From Saprospiraceae bacterium (GTDB lineage: Bacteria; Bacteroidota; Bacteroidia; Chitinophagales; Saprospiraceae): a stretch of 64,000 bases of DNA. Of the stretch, positions 55,297-64,000 are shown piece after piece (the first letter of the stretch is position 1; every line of letters begins with the position of its first letter). The notes beneath the pieces were generated by a model, which saw nothing but the letters and a program-made list of their open reading frames with translations, was not told where the DNA came from and searched no databases. The stretch lies in assembly GCA_016714895.1 (NCBI GenBank), contig JADKBV010000008.1, positions 3,148-67,147 of the forward strand, in the 5' to 3' direction. The position numbers were made by a program, and so were the translations under genes.

Positions 55297-55872
55297 ATGG
55301 AAAAAGTAAGATTGGATATCATTGCCTTGTCGCATAGTGTGACACAATCACATAATTATGCTGTCATTTTGGGTGAACAGGCAGGAAAAAGGCGATTGCC
55401 TATTGTCATAGGTGGGTTTGAAGCCCAGGCTATTGCGGTAGCCATGGAAAATATGACACCCAACAGGCCACTGACCCACGATTTGTTTAAAAATACCCTG
55501 GATGCCTTTGATATTCAGTTGGTCGAGATCGTGATCAATAACCTGCTGGACGGAATTTTTTATGCCCAACTGGTCTGCGAACAAAACGGAAGGACTTTAC
55601 AGATAGACGCACGCACTTCAGATGCTATTTCATTGGCGGTAAGGTACAGTTGCCCGATTTATACCTACGAATTTATTCTGGAATCCGCCGGTGTCATCCT
55701 GGATGAAGATCCACAACAGGAAAGTAAGATCGCCGCCGTTCCTAAAAAACCTTCTCTCGAAAATATGTCGGTCGAATCCCTCGAAAAGTCCCTGGCTGAA
55801 GCTTTGGAAAAAGAGGATTACGAAAAAGCAGCCATCATCCGGGATATCATTCAGGAAAAAAAGAATTTGTAA
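55297..55872 (+). CDS. Bifunctional nuclease family protein with UVR motif
   Basis: 191 residues. The DUF151/BFN domain covers about residues 1-130 (SHNYAVILGEQAGKRRLPIV, PLTHDLFKNTLDAF, IDARTSDAISLAVRYSCPIY). A C-terminal UVR-type helical motif follows (LAEALEKEDYEKAAIIRDII), as commonly found in Bacteroidota versions. The biological role in bacteria is poorly known; plant relatives cleave DNA and RNA. Confidence 0.92.
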   Translation: MEKVRLDIIALSHSVTQSHNYAVILGEQAGKRRLPIVIGGFEAQAIAVAMENMTPNRPLTHDLFKNTLDAFDIQLVEIVINNLLDGIFYAQLVCEQNGRTLQIDARTSDAISLAVRYSCPIYTYEFILESAGVILDEDPQQESKIAAVPKKPSLENMSVESLEKSLAEALEKEDYEKAAIIRDIIQEKKNL

Positions 55873-55895
55873 ATCAAATATTGATAGAAAATAAA

Positions 55896-55927
55896 AAAAC
55901 CTGACAGATGTATATCTGTCAGGTTTT
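55896..55927. terminator. Bidirectional terminator
   Basis: Perfect hairpin AACCTGACAGAT / ATCTGTCAGGTT around GTAT, with a T run on the plus side and an A run on the other, serving both the nuclease gene and the converging beta-helix gene. Confidence 0.92.
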
Positions 55928-55961
55928 TTTTTCCTTTTGGAAAAGTTTCTTTTATAAACAA

Positions 55962-58799
55962 TCAATAAACAATCATGATTTTGGCACTCCATGATGGAAT
56001 ATTATTTATTTTGACAACATACATGCCGTTTGCCAAATGATTTACATCTATTTTTTGTGGTCCGGCGGATGTAGTAGCGGTTGTTAAAACCAATTCACCA
56101 AACATATTGTACAATTGTATGTCAGAACCCACCAGTAGGGATTTTTCTGTTTGTACCACAAAGTCCGATTGAACCAGGGTAGGGGTGACTTTTATACCAT
56201 ATTCTGCTGCTGCCTGATCATCGACATTTACCGTTCCGTCTGATGTGATCATCACACCATCCGGCAAATATTGTAAGGTGTAATTGACGGGCATTTCGAC
56301 CTTGGTATATTGTCCGGTAAATGTACCTGTCGTATGAATGATTTTTAAACTTCCGTTTACAATGGTTCCGTTCGGAACAATAATTTTTAACAAATCGCCG
56401 GCTACCATGTCACCATTGATGATCAATTCGTCAAATTGTCCACTTTCCTGGCCTTCAACCTCGATTTCTACCTTTTTTAAGGATTCGGCATCATCTTCTA
56501 TGTATAATCTTCCGGGAGAACAACCGGGTGCTACCGTGCCTTCGTTGATAAAACCGGCATTAAAAGTATAAGATCCGTCTCCTTTAAAGGTTCCTGATAC
56601 GGTGTTTATAAAAGGAACATTAAATATGATTTTAATCGGTTGTTCGGCGCAAATGGAGAAGATACCTTCATTGGTGAAAGACGTAAATCCGTCCATAATG
56701 ACATCCTGATCTGAATCTACGTTCCATTTTCCGACATTTTTAAAAAATCCGGTATTAATTTCGATGATACCTCCGCTTAAGGTGACCTGACCATTATTGG
56801 TAAAAGGCGCAGAAATTACGGGTCTTTTTACGTTTTCACGGACAAAAACCGATGCCTCGCCGTTGATACGGGCCGGTACATCAAGGATGCCACCAAACCA
56901 ATTAAAGGTTTCGTTGATACGTAGATTTCCACTTCCTTCAATATCGGTGTCTACGATTTCAAAAGATCCGGAAGGCTCAAAAATGGTGTTCAGACGTATC
57001 TTTGAATCTGTAAATTTATAAGTAAAATCCGGCGGAAGGACGATGTTTGTCTGTAAAGTGGAATATGTGGAAACGACTGAACCCAGATTTTGCAGGATGG
57101 TCCCGGTTCTGAAGGTCACATTTCCGTAAAACGCTTCCAATACGTCAAAGTTTTGGGTGACCGAAGCATTAAAAAATGTATGGCTGGTATTGGTATAACT
57201 CAATGAAACTTTGCTGCCGCTTTGACCTGATAATACACCTTGTTGCAACAACTCTCCGGAAAATGAAAGGGAGTCGTTTGAGCCTACATTCACCGTACCT
57301 ATATTGATAAATTTTGCATAAATGGAGGATGTTTTTGAATTGATATTGATGATGCCATTGTTTTCTACCAATCCTGTGTATTCATTATTATTAAATCCCA
57401 GTAAGGTAAAATTTTGGCCACTGGTATTAATGGTGCCGTTGTTGCGGATACCCGCACTGCTTCCTGCGATATATCCTTCGGAACTGAAATTTATCACACC
57501 GTTGTTTTCCATTGCGTTAAATCCAATCTGTGTGGCACTAACAACCGTGGAAGGGCTGAAAGTAACGGTTGAACTACCACCAAAATATCCTCCGTTTAAC
57601 ACAAGATTCGGTATGTCAAATAATATATCAATATCACCGGTGAAGGATCCACTGTTGAGTGTAAAATTTCCTGTAAAACTCTGATCTGTACCGGTTGTAA
57701 TATTAGCACTGATGATATAGTTTGCTGCAGCAGGCAATACACCATTAAGGGTGATGGGTCCTGAACCTAAATTAAAATTTTGAATTTGCGATATATTACT
57801 GCCTTGTTGTATTTCTAATATTACAGTGGATCCTGTGACAAATGAAGACACATCCAAAGTTGACCCGGGTCGCATAAAACATTCTGTACTGAAATTTTCA
57901 ATGCCCAGATGTAACGACGAACCATCAGTTCCTGTGATCGTTCCGTCGTTATCCAATGCTGCAACAGTCAGTTTTGAAGGGCCGGCCATATTGATGGTTC
58001 CAGTGTTTGTCATAACGGTAGAGAAGCGCAAACTATCAACATCCGGTGCGATATTGATAGTACCGGAATTGTTGATCTGAAATTCAATTAAAAAACCATT
58101 ATATTCAAAAATAGCATTTTTATTTTCAATATTCAAGGTGCCTTCATTTGTGATTTCTCCCCATGATGCGATGATTTTTCCTTTTTTCCAGTTAATGGTG
58201 CCTTGATTTAAGACGGTTCCAAGTGGGACAGGTTTAGTCGGGCTGTCAATATTGACGATACCTGTGGGATTAATGAGCATTGTTGCATTTATTCCGCCAT
58301 CTTTTTGGGTTAAGGTGCCATTGACGGTAATATTTCTACCGCTGCAATCCTTTGAATCCAGGGTCAGGCTTCCGTTGACGATAAGGTCATTATAAAAAAT
58401 GATTCCTTCAGCAAACTGGCCACCCAATTCATCTGTCATCAATCCGGTGGCATTCGGACCAATGATTAAGGTTATTTGCCACCAAAAAGGAAACCTTGTG
58501 TCAATTCTTTCTGTAATAGTCATAGATCCCTGGCCGGTGATATAACTTAGTTTATCGACTGTAAGTGTTTTGATCGTGATGTCGCCATTAGTAACCACAA
58601 AAGAGTTATCACAATTGATGATTACATCGTCACCCACACCCGGAACTCCTGTCGGGACCCATGAATTCGGATCATCCCAATTTACAGAAAAATATGGAAC
58701 GCATTTCATCGTATATGTTGTGGCTGACAGGGATACCTGACAAAATAAAAATAAAATGATTAGTTGAAGGGATGTTGTGAATGCTCGAAATGGTCTCAT
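55962..58799 (-). CDS. Large repetitive beta-helix T9SS surface protein
   Basis: 945 residues. Signal peptide (LQLIILFLFCQVSLSATTYT), an N-terminal segment typical of secreted beta-helix proteins (NWDDPNSWVPTGVPGVGDDV), then many degenerate repeats of the type 'NNGTINxxS' (for example FINIGTVNVGSNDSLSF, MENNGVINFSSEGYIAG), which should form a long parallel beta-helix. The C-terminus (DIQLYNMFGELVLTTATT, LANGMYVVKINN) is a T9SS type A sorting domain. Probably an adhesin or matrix protein. The repetitive nature shows in Asn/Gly/Thr/Ile richness. Confidence 0.82.
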   Translation of the reverse strand: MRPFRAFTTSLQLIILFLFCQVSLSATTYTMKCVPYFSVNWDDPNSWVPTGVPGVGDDVIINCDNSFVVTNGDITIKTLTVDKLSYITGQGSMTITERIDTRFPFWWQITLIIGPNATGLMTDELGGQFAEGIIFYNDLIVNGSLTLDSKDCSGRNITVNGTLTQKDGGINATMLINPTGIVNIDSPTKPVPLGTVLNQGTINWKKGKIIASWGEITNEGTLNIENKNAIFEYNGFLIEFQINNSGTINIAPDVDSLRFSTVMTNTGTINMAGPSKLTVAALDNDGTITGTDGSSLHLGIENFSTECFMRPGSTLDVSSFVTGSTVILEIQQGSNISQIQNFNLGSGPITLNGVLPAAANYIISANITTGTDQSFTGNFTLNSGSFTGDIDILFDIPNLVLNGGYFGGSSTVTFSPSTVVSATQIGFNAMENNGVINFSSEGYIAGSSAGIRNNGTINTSGQNFTLLGFNNNEYTGLVENNGIININSKTSSIYAKFINIGTVNVGSNDSLSFSGELLQQGVLSGQSGSKVSLSYTNTSHTFFNASVTQNFDVLEAFYGNVTFRTGTILQNLGSVVSTYSTLQTNIVLPPDFTYKFTDSKIRLNTIFEPSGSFEIVDTDIEGSGNLRINETFNWFGGILDVPARINGEASVFVRENVKRPVISAPFTNNGQVTLSGGIIEINTGFFKNVGKWNVDSDQDVIMDGFTSFTNEGIFSICAEQPIKIIFNVPFINTVSGTFKGDGSYTFNAGFINEGTVAPGCSPGRLYIEDDAESLKKVEIEVEGQESGQFDELIINGDMVAGDLLKIIVPNGTIVNGSLKIIHTTGTFTGQYTKVEMPVNYTLQYLPDGVMITSDGTVNVDDQAAAEYGIKVTPTLVQSDFVVQTEKSLLVGSDIQLYNMFGELVLTTATTSAGPQKIDVNHLANGMYVVKINNIPSWSAKIMIVY

Positions 58800-59021
58800 C
58801 TTTTTTACATTTTGGATTATGACCTTTATAGTGCTTTAATAGTCAGGTTGGTTGCCTGTTATTAATTATTATGGTTTTCCTGATTTTTTAAACCGGATGA
58901 AAAAAGAAGGTTGTCACGGAAAAAATAAACATAGATTGTAAATGAATTGGGAAACTTTGATGTCTGCTTTTGAGTATTTTATTAATTTTATTTTTCAACA
59001 GAATGTAATGTTAACGAAAAA

Positions 59022-59045
59022 AGGCCTGCCCGTGAAGGCAGGCCT
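59022..59045 (-). terminator. Terminator of the subtilisin gene
   Basis: AGGCCTGCC pairs perfectly with GGCAGGCCT around CGTGAA; on the minus strand it runs into TTTTTTCG. 27 bp after the stop of the peptidase gene. Confidence 0.92.
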
Positions 59046-59071
59046 AACCCTAAGTAGCCATGGTGCTACTT

Positions 59072-62000
59072 TTATTTACTGACGACAAATCTGCTGACAA
59101 TAATGGTATGTCCGTTTTCGTCTGTCATCGATACAATATAAACAGATGAAGGAAAAACCGTTATGTCCCAACTTAGGGATTCAGAACCTTCAGATTGATT
59201 CACTGTGGTAAATGATTTACCATCCAAACCATAAATATTAAAGACTCTGTCATGACCGGCAATGTTTGTTCGCATATACGCAGTATGCTGGTCAACTCTC
59301 GTTATCCAAGGCAAGTCCATCTGCTCTTCAGAAGAGGCATTACCCTCAACCCTGAATTCATCCCGATTGCAACATTTGGCTCTGTACATTTCTTTGATGA
59401 AACATTTTGCATTATCACCTTCTTCGCACACAAGGCCTTTGAAAAATAGTCTGGCAAGACCGTCTTCATCGCATACCCCTGTGAAAGTGAAACAAAGCTC
59501 AAAAACATTGTGCCCGTTGACCACAGTATTGTTAGGATCGGTGAGAGAAGTGACCGAAACTAATGTAAATCCCGGAGTTGAACTGCCATAATCTATAGAA
59601 AGCAATAACGGAAGATTGAGAGTACCTGAATAATCGAATTCCAGGATGAGACAGAATTGGTCTTTCCAACATTCAGGCCATTCTTTGATTTTTGCATTTT
59701 CAATTTTGCAGGCACACCTTTCATCATTGCACTTATATATCGTTGTAATATGGTGTTCGCATTTTATATCATTATAAAACGTATAAATGATAAATCTCAA
59801 AGTGTCACCATTTTGGAGTCCGGCTGTCGACTGACAATGTCCCCAAGACCCTGCAAATGGTTCAATCCATTGCATCACAGGAGAATTTCCGTATTGGTCG
59901 ACTACACAAAAGTAACCATCTTCATTGACACATTTGATTTCCCAATAAGGAACAAGTAATTCAATCGTGATTTGTCTTGAGTCTGAACAACCGGAAATGG
60001 TATCAAAAACCGTGGCTGTGTAGGTCGTATTTTGGGTCGGACACACAACAATATAATTATTGCCAATATAAGAGATTTCATCCTCAGGTTCCCAAATGAT
60101 TTGGTTCCATCCTGATCCGCCGGCAAAGATGGTATCGCACCTTCCGCACTTAATTTCACCGTATGCTGCCTTCAGATCAAGGTCGAGCTTAGGCCGGATG
60201 GATACATTGTCCACAAAAACAATATATATTCCGTTTGATCCCGGGATACCGGTAAGGTTGAGGTAACTGCCGTTTCCGTTGTAAGTGAATGAGGTGGAAT
60301 ACTCATGAAATACAGCATTTGTGGCATGGCAAACGTGATTTTGCTGATTTGTTACATCAACAGACGGACTGTTTACCTGACCGATAACAGTTGAACCAAC
60401 AGGAAGAAGTCCGGAGTTGTTTGTTGAAGATAATGCCACCACAATTGCACTTAAAGGGGAAACAGGAAAGAAACCATAAGTGGTTACGTGGTAAGAGAAG
60501 CTCAGGTGATATTCCTGCCCGGGAATCAGGTTTAATGGATTTTCGGAAGTCACCCTTTCAATGTCTCCCTGTGTCAGCCACAACCCGATACTATTTCCGT
60601 CAGGAGAATCACAAAAGTAAGGTGTGGAATTTTTACTGTCCCAAAAACAAACATTTGCAAAATTGGTTGTTCCGCCACCCACGCCTATGATTTGTTCGAA
60701 GTCACCATTATACACCAATTGACATGGATCCGGAGGTAAACATAAAGGTATGTCATTCACATTACAATCAAAAACAGCCTCCATGTTCACTCCTTCTGTG
60801 GTAACAGCAGGAGGATTACAATTTGTATTGGTAGCTAATGGAAACGTATTTTTGGTAAGACAATATTCAATCTGGTCGGTATTTAATGCCGGATTCAGAC
60901 ATTTGAGCAAAGCTACCTGCGCAGAAACTAAAGGCGCGGCCATACTGGTACCACTTAAAGCTCCATAAGAAGAATTGCTTCCTGCCAGGGTGGAAAATAT
61001 ATTTTCACCGGGAGCAGCTATGTCCACCATCGCACCATAATTGGAAAAACAAGCTCTTGCACCATTACTATCTGAAGCCGCTACAGAAATAACATGTTGG
61101 TATGCGGCAGGATAAAACGAAGCAGGGAAATTACTGTTTCCGGCAGCAGCTACACAAATGATCCCCAGACTAAAAGCATCATTAAATAAATCCTGATAAG
61201 CTGCAACATAGGGACCACCTCCCCAGGACATATTGATGACATCCACTCCGGCGTTAATAGCCCATTCCACTCCTTCATAGGGCGCATCAAGTGCATTGGG
61301 ATTAGAAGTGTTGTCTTTTGTACACTTAATAGCATACAAAAAAGTGTTAAAACCAAGAGAAGCAATACCAACGCCGTTATTGGTCTCCGCACCTGCAATA
61401 CCTGCTACGTGGGTACCGTGGGTAAAAACCGAATTGGTGGCCCATCCCGGAGGGTTGGCGTTATTGTCATTGTCTGCCACATCCCTTTGGCCCACGATTT
61501 TATTAACGAGATCTTCGTGTGTCGTACGAACGGCATCATCCACAATGGCAATGACAACGTTGTTGCAACCCGTGGTTTGGTTACACCAGATATTGTTGGC
61601 GTTTACGTAATTGAGATGCCATGTGGTATTGTTGACAAAATACGGATCATTGGGATTACAAAACAATGTGGTGACCGGTACCTTTTCGATGAGTTCGATG
61701 AATTCATTGGTTTCAAGTTGGCGAATGACAGAAGAGATATCAGATTTTTCGTAAAACTTCAACGTGTAATAAGATGCCAGCCTTTCAGATTTCGGACTAC
61801 GTACTTTAAATGTTTTTTCAACAGATGTGAGAGTGACACCTGTTAGAGAAGAAACAATGTTTTTTGTTTGTCTGGCCACATCACCAAGCCCTTCAATTTT
61901 GGCAGGAAATTCTGCCGGCTTAAATCCGGGTTTGAATCTTACGATAAGTTCCCCTTTTCGAAATTCGTGGGGCAAATCAGGTTGTTGTTGTAATGTTTGT

Positions 62001-62086
62001 GCAAAGGAAGAAAGTGGCAAAGTCATGCCAAAAAATCCGGTGAATAGAAGGCACAGCATGGCCCTCCAAAATGTGTGTAAATTCAT
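59072..62086 (-). CDS. Subtilisin-like serine peptidase (S8) with T9SS tail
   Basis: 1004 residues. Signal peptide (MTLPLSSFAQ at its end), an inhibitor-like propeptide (about 40-140, with KGELIVRFKPGFKPAEF), then the S8 domain with D183 in IAIVDDAV, H223 in THGTHVAGIAG, oxyanion N317 in AAAGNSNFPA and S381 in GTSMAAP. After it come a carbohydrate-binding-like domain (LVYNGDFEQIIG) and a Cys-rich beta region (about 640-900, for example KCGRCDTIFAGG, CKIENAKIKEWPEC). A C-terminal T9SS type A tail (FNIYGLDGKSFTTVNQ, SSVYIVSMTDENG) directs export to the surface. Minus-strand -7 box TATCTTTG at 62245-62252. Confidence 0.93.
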   Translation of the reverse strand: MNLHTFWRAMLCLLFTGFFGMTLPLSSFAQTLQQQPDLPHEFRKGELIVRFKPGFKPAEFPAKIEGLGDVARQTKNIVSSLTGVTLTSVEKTFKVRSPKSERLASYYTLKFYEKSDISSVIRQLETNEFIELIEKVPVTTLFCNPNDPYFVNNTTWHLNYVNANNIWCNQTTGCNNVVIAIVDDAVRTTHEDLVNKIVGQRDVADNDNNANPPGWATNSVFTHGTHVAGIAGAETNNGVGIASLGFNTFLYAIKCTKDNTSNPNALDAPYEGVEWAINAGVDVINMSWGGGPYVAAYQDLFNDAFSLGIICVAAAGNSNFPASFYPAAYQHVISVAASDSNGARACFSNYGAMVDIAAPGENIFSTLAGSNSSYGALSGTSMAAPLVSAQVALLKCLNPALNTDQIEYCLTKNTFPLATNTNCNPPAVTTEGVNMEAVFDCNVNDIPLCLPPDPCQLVYNGDFEQIIGVGGGTTNFANVCFWDSKNSTPYFCDSPDGNSIGLWLTQGDIERVTSENPLNLIPGQEYHLSFSYHVTTYGFFPVSPLSAIVVALSSTNNSGLLPVGSTVIGQVNSPSVDVTNQQNHVCHATNAVFHEYSTSFTYNGNGSYLNLTGIPGSNGIYIVFVDNVSIRPKLDLDLKAAYGEIKCGRCDTIFAGGSGWNQIIWEPEDEISYIGNNYIVVCPTQNTTYTATVFDTISGCSDSRQITIELLVPYWEIKCVNEDGYFCVVDQYGNSPVMQWIEPFAGSWGHCQSTAGLQNGDTLRFIIYTFYNDIKCEHHITTIYKCNDERCACKIENAKIKEWPECWKDQFCLILEFDYSGTLNLPLLLSIDYGSSTPGFTLVSVTSLTDPNNTVVNGHNVFELCFTFTGVCDEDGLARLFFKGLVCEEGDNAKCFIKEMYRAKCCNRDEFRVEGNASSEEQMDLPWITRVDQHTAYMRTNIAGHDRVFNIYGLDGKSFTTVNQSEGSESLSWDITVFPSSVYIVSMTDENGHTIIVSRFVVSK

Positions 62087-62562
62087 GATACAATCATTTT
62101 TAGTTAAAAAATACCCTTAAAGACACCCTTCAAGGATGGTGAATAAAAATAAAACTTACCCTAAGGTTTTGACTGCTGACGGACGGATGTTTTTTTACAA
62201 CCTCATATCCGAATCTTTTTTCGGTGGAGCCCCTTTGAATAACACAAAGATAGTGCAGATTAAGTTTTGTAATAAGAGGGTAAACACCGAAATATTAAAC
62301 TCAGGGTTTTTGACGATTTTTTGCAGGTATTTGTACGTATCAGTTGTTTAAAACAAAGCAGAATTTATGTATAAATAATGAGAGCAATCATGCAGTTTAC
62401 ATCAGTTCACAGCCAAATTTAGGTTTAAGAATATTAAACCTTTTGAAACAAAGGCAAGAAAAAAAAGACTCTTCCGTTATTTGATTAAATAAGTTTGGGC
62501 AATTATGTATCGATTTGGAAACGGAATATAAGTTTGTTTAAAACATCTGTTAGCTGATTAAT
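62087..62562. other. Intergenic stretch with a -7 box, no gene seen
   Basis: Spacer upstream of the subtilisin gene and downstream of the receptor gene, both on the minus strand. Contains minus-strand TATCTTTG at 62245-62252, leaving a leader of about 150 nt for the peptidase. No other feature recognised. Confidence 0.42.
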
Positions 62563-64000
62563 TTAATTCAGATCCCACCTTACCCCGACAAAACCTCTGA
62601 TTCCTTGCAAAGAAGCATAACTGTAAGAAGGATCAAACGTGTATCCGTTCGGATTGTTGATGTCAACTTGTTTGTCAAAAGGGTCAAAAGGCCTCATGAT
62701 CGGGTCTGCCGGAATAAAGTTCAATAAATTTTTGACACCGAAATACAATTCCCAATCTTTTTTAAAGGTTTTGGTGCACTGTATATTCTGCAGACTATAC
62801 CATGGGGAATATTCAGGTCTGAAATCGTTTTCCTGAATCGGCAGACGCATCGGACTGACCACATTGGCCGTATAATCAAAAGTGATATTCCATTTCGGGA
62901 GGGAATAACTCAGCATGGCATTGCCGGTAAAAAAAGGAGTCAGCGCTTGTCTTTCTTTAATATTTTGTCCCGTCAGGACATCCTTTTCTATGACATAGAT
63001 ATCGGTGTAGGTACCTCCGAGGGTAAACTTCCATCCGGATTCAAAGTTACATTCTGCATTGAGGGCCAAACCACGATTGATGCTGTATCCGTCGAGGTTT
63101 TCAAAAAATATTTTGTCGTCTTCTTTAAAAAAGTCGGCGATGATTTTATTCGTAAAATAATTGTAAAAAGCACTTATATCCAAAGTAATAAACCCAAAGT
63201 CAGGAAAAAACCGGGTCACGTGATTGATGTTGGCGTTATACGATTTTTCCGGTTGCAGGTCTTCTGCGAGAATAACCTCGCGGGCACCTGAAAGGGCAGC
63301 ATGGTCTTCGCTGAATACATTGGCTACCCTGAAGCCGTTTCCTAATCCTACCCGAAACGTATTGTTTTGATCGGGTGTCCATTTGTAGCTTAACCGCGGC
63401 GTATAGATATTTCCATGAATAGGGTGGTAGTCATACCGCATACCCGCCAGCAAGGTTTGTTTTTTGGTAAATGATATTTCATCCTGAACAAAAATTCCCG
63501 GAAGGAAAACTTTGTCGGGTCTGTTGATATTCAGATTTTCGCTGTCGGCCGTCACCGGTGTATTATCGTCAAACCACGTATATCGGGCGGTGATTCCGGC
63601 GATCAGGTCGTGGTATTTCCAGGTTTTGTCCCAAACCAACTGACCGAACCCTACATGTTGTTTGGCCAGATAAAAGGAGTTTCCGTACACGGAATTCTGA
63701 TCATGATAATTGTACGAGTAGGAGAAGGCGATATTTTCTTTGACCGGCAGGGAATATTTTCCGATCAGCTCCAGTCTGTGGGTATAAATGCTTTCGCCAT
63801 ATACACTGTCGCCACCACGAAAGGATTTGTTCCATTGCATCTCTCCGCCCCATCGGTCTTCCCAGACATAACGGATGGCCAAAGAGGATATTTTGTCTTT
63901 TGATCTGGGGAATTCCCATTTATTAAATAGTGAAACCCTTTTTTGTAAGGTCACATCTGTAAAATTGTCTTGATTCAGATCCCATTTTTGATCCAGTAAA
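62563..64000 (-). CDS. TonB-dependent receptor, C-terminal part (cut by window edge)
   Basis: About 478 residues of an outer-membrane receptor barrel, open to the right edge without a stop, so its N-terminus and plug lie outside. Typical segments are HDLIAGITARYTWFDDNT, FVQDEISFTKKQTLLAGMRY, NNTFRVGLGNGFRVANVF, SYNANINHVTRFFPDFGFI and LQNIQCTKTFKKDWELYFGV, followed by KNLLNFIPADP and the end GIRGFVGVRWDLN. Substrate is not readable from this part. An internal GTG at 63954 is unlikely to be the real start because the frame runs on upstream in receptor-like sequence. Confidence 0.9.
   Translation of the reverse strand, partial: LLDQKWDLNQDNFTDVTLQKRVSLFNKWEFPRSKDKISSLAIRYVWEDRWGGEMQWNKSFRGGDSVYGESIYTHRLELIGKYSLPVKENIAFSYSYNYHDQNSVYGNSFYLAKQHVGFGQLVWDKTWKYHDLIAGITARYTWFDDNTPVTADSENLNINRPDKVFLPGIFVQDEISFTKKQTLLAGMRYDYHPIHGNIYTPRLSYKWTPDQNNTFRVGLGNGFRVANVFSEDHAALSGAREVILAEDLQPEKSYNANINHVTRFFPDFGFITLDISAFYNYFTNKIIADFFKEDDKIFFENLDGYSINRGLALNAECNFESGWKFTLGGTYTDIYVIEKDVLTGQNIKERQALTPFFTGNAMLSYSLPKWNITFDYTANVVSPMRLPIQENDFRPEYSPWYSLQNIQCTKTFKKDWELYFGVKNLLNFIPADPIMRPFDPFDKQVDINNPNGYTFDPSYSYASLQGIRGFVGVRWDLN

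Noticed and set aside
59022..59045. Operator palindrome
   Set aside because: The minus-strand T run after the stem and its place after the stop mark it as a terminator.

Overview
The window reads as a chromosome segment of a low-GC, Gram-negative member of the Bacteroidota, most likely an aerobic, menaquinone-using lineage near Saprospiria/Chitinophagia. The signs are: an alternative complex III (ACIII) operon followed by an aa3-type oxidase; several type IX secretion (T9SS) C-terminal sorting tails; no clear Shine-Dalgarno sequences; promoters of the Bacteroidota type (TTTG, 17-23 bp, TAnnTTTG); and many outer-membrane barrel proteins ending in an aromatic residue. The lineage call is inference from gene content; there is no rRNA in the window.

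Layout. 1-6 kb (minus): a very large secreted protein of the TANFOR-like kind, running off the left edge and broken by at least seven single-base frameshifts, then a putative porin with one frameshift. 6.5-23.9 kb (plus): the respiratory block actA-actB-actC-actD-actE-actF, coxB (fused to a C-terminal OmpA peptidoglycan-binding domain), coxA, heme O synthase, two coxC genes and a subunit IV gene, closed by a terminator; then a Cys-less SCO-like membrane protein, a DUF420 protein (frameshifted), a tiny CPMCKM-motif membrane protein and a polyprenyl diphosphate synthase. Together these would oxidise menaquinol through ACIII, pass electrons to the CuA site of the oxidase, and supply heme A precursor and the quinone tail. 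24.2-28.3 kb (minus): tRNA-Arg(CCU) and sucC-xseA-xseB-deoB. 28.5-35.2 kb (plus): a secreted M1 aminopeptidase, two small heat-shock proteins behind a promoter with a palindromic operator candidate, mnmG, and a secreted protein of unknown role.

35.2-42.7 kb: a stand-alone HEPN protein, a DUF5777 barrel, a probable operon of outer-membrane protein, beta-helix lipoprotein and glutathione peroxidase, then ornithine aminotransferase divergent from an Lrp/AsnC regulator, and phosphatidylserine decarboxylase. 43.4-51.1 kb (plus): an accessory block of lipoproteins, barrels and T9SS cargo with few recognisable families. 51.2-55.9 kb: cdsA, a CPBP protease, a TPR protein, etfB-etfA and a bifunctional nuclease. 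56-64 kb (minus): a 945-residue repetitive beta-helix T9SS protein, a T9SS subtilisin and the C-terminal part of a TonB-dependent receptor cut by the right edge.

The most unusual item is the CoxB-OmpA fusion, an uninterrupted reading frame that keeps all CuA ligands and adds a cell-wall-binding domain, which suggests that the ACIII-oxidase assembly is tethered to peptidoglycan. Also notable are the Fur-like dyad in front of the ACIII operon, the Cys-less SCO-like protein beside a CPMCKM mini-protein, a four-Cys insertion in ornithine aminotransferase, and the concentration of frameshifts in the first 5 kb.
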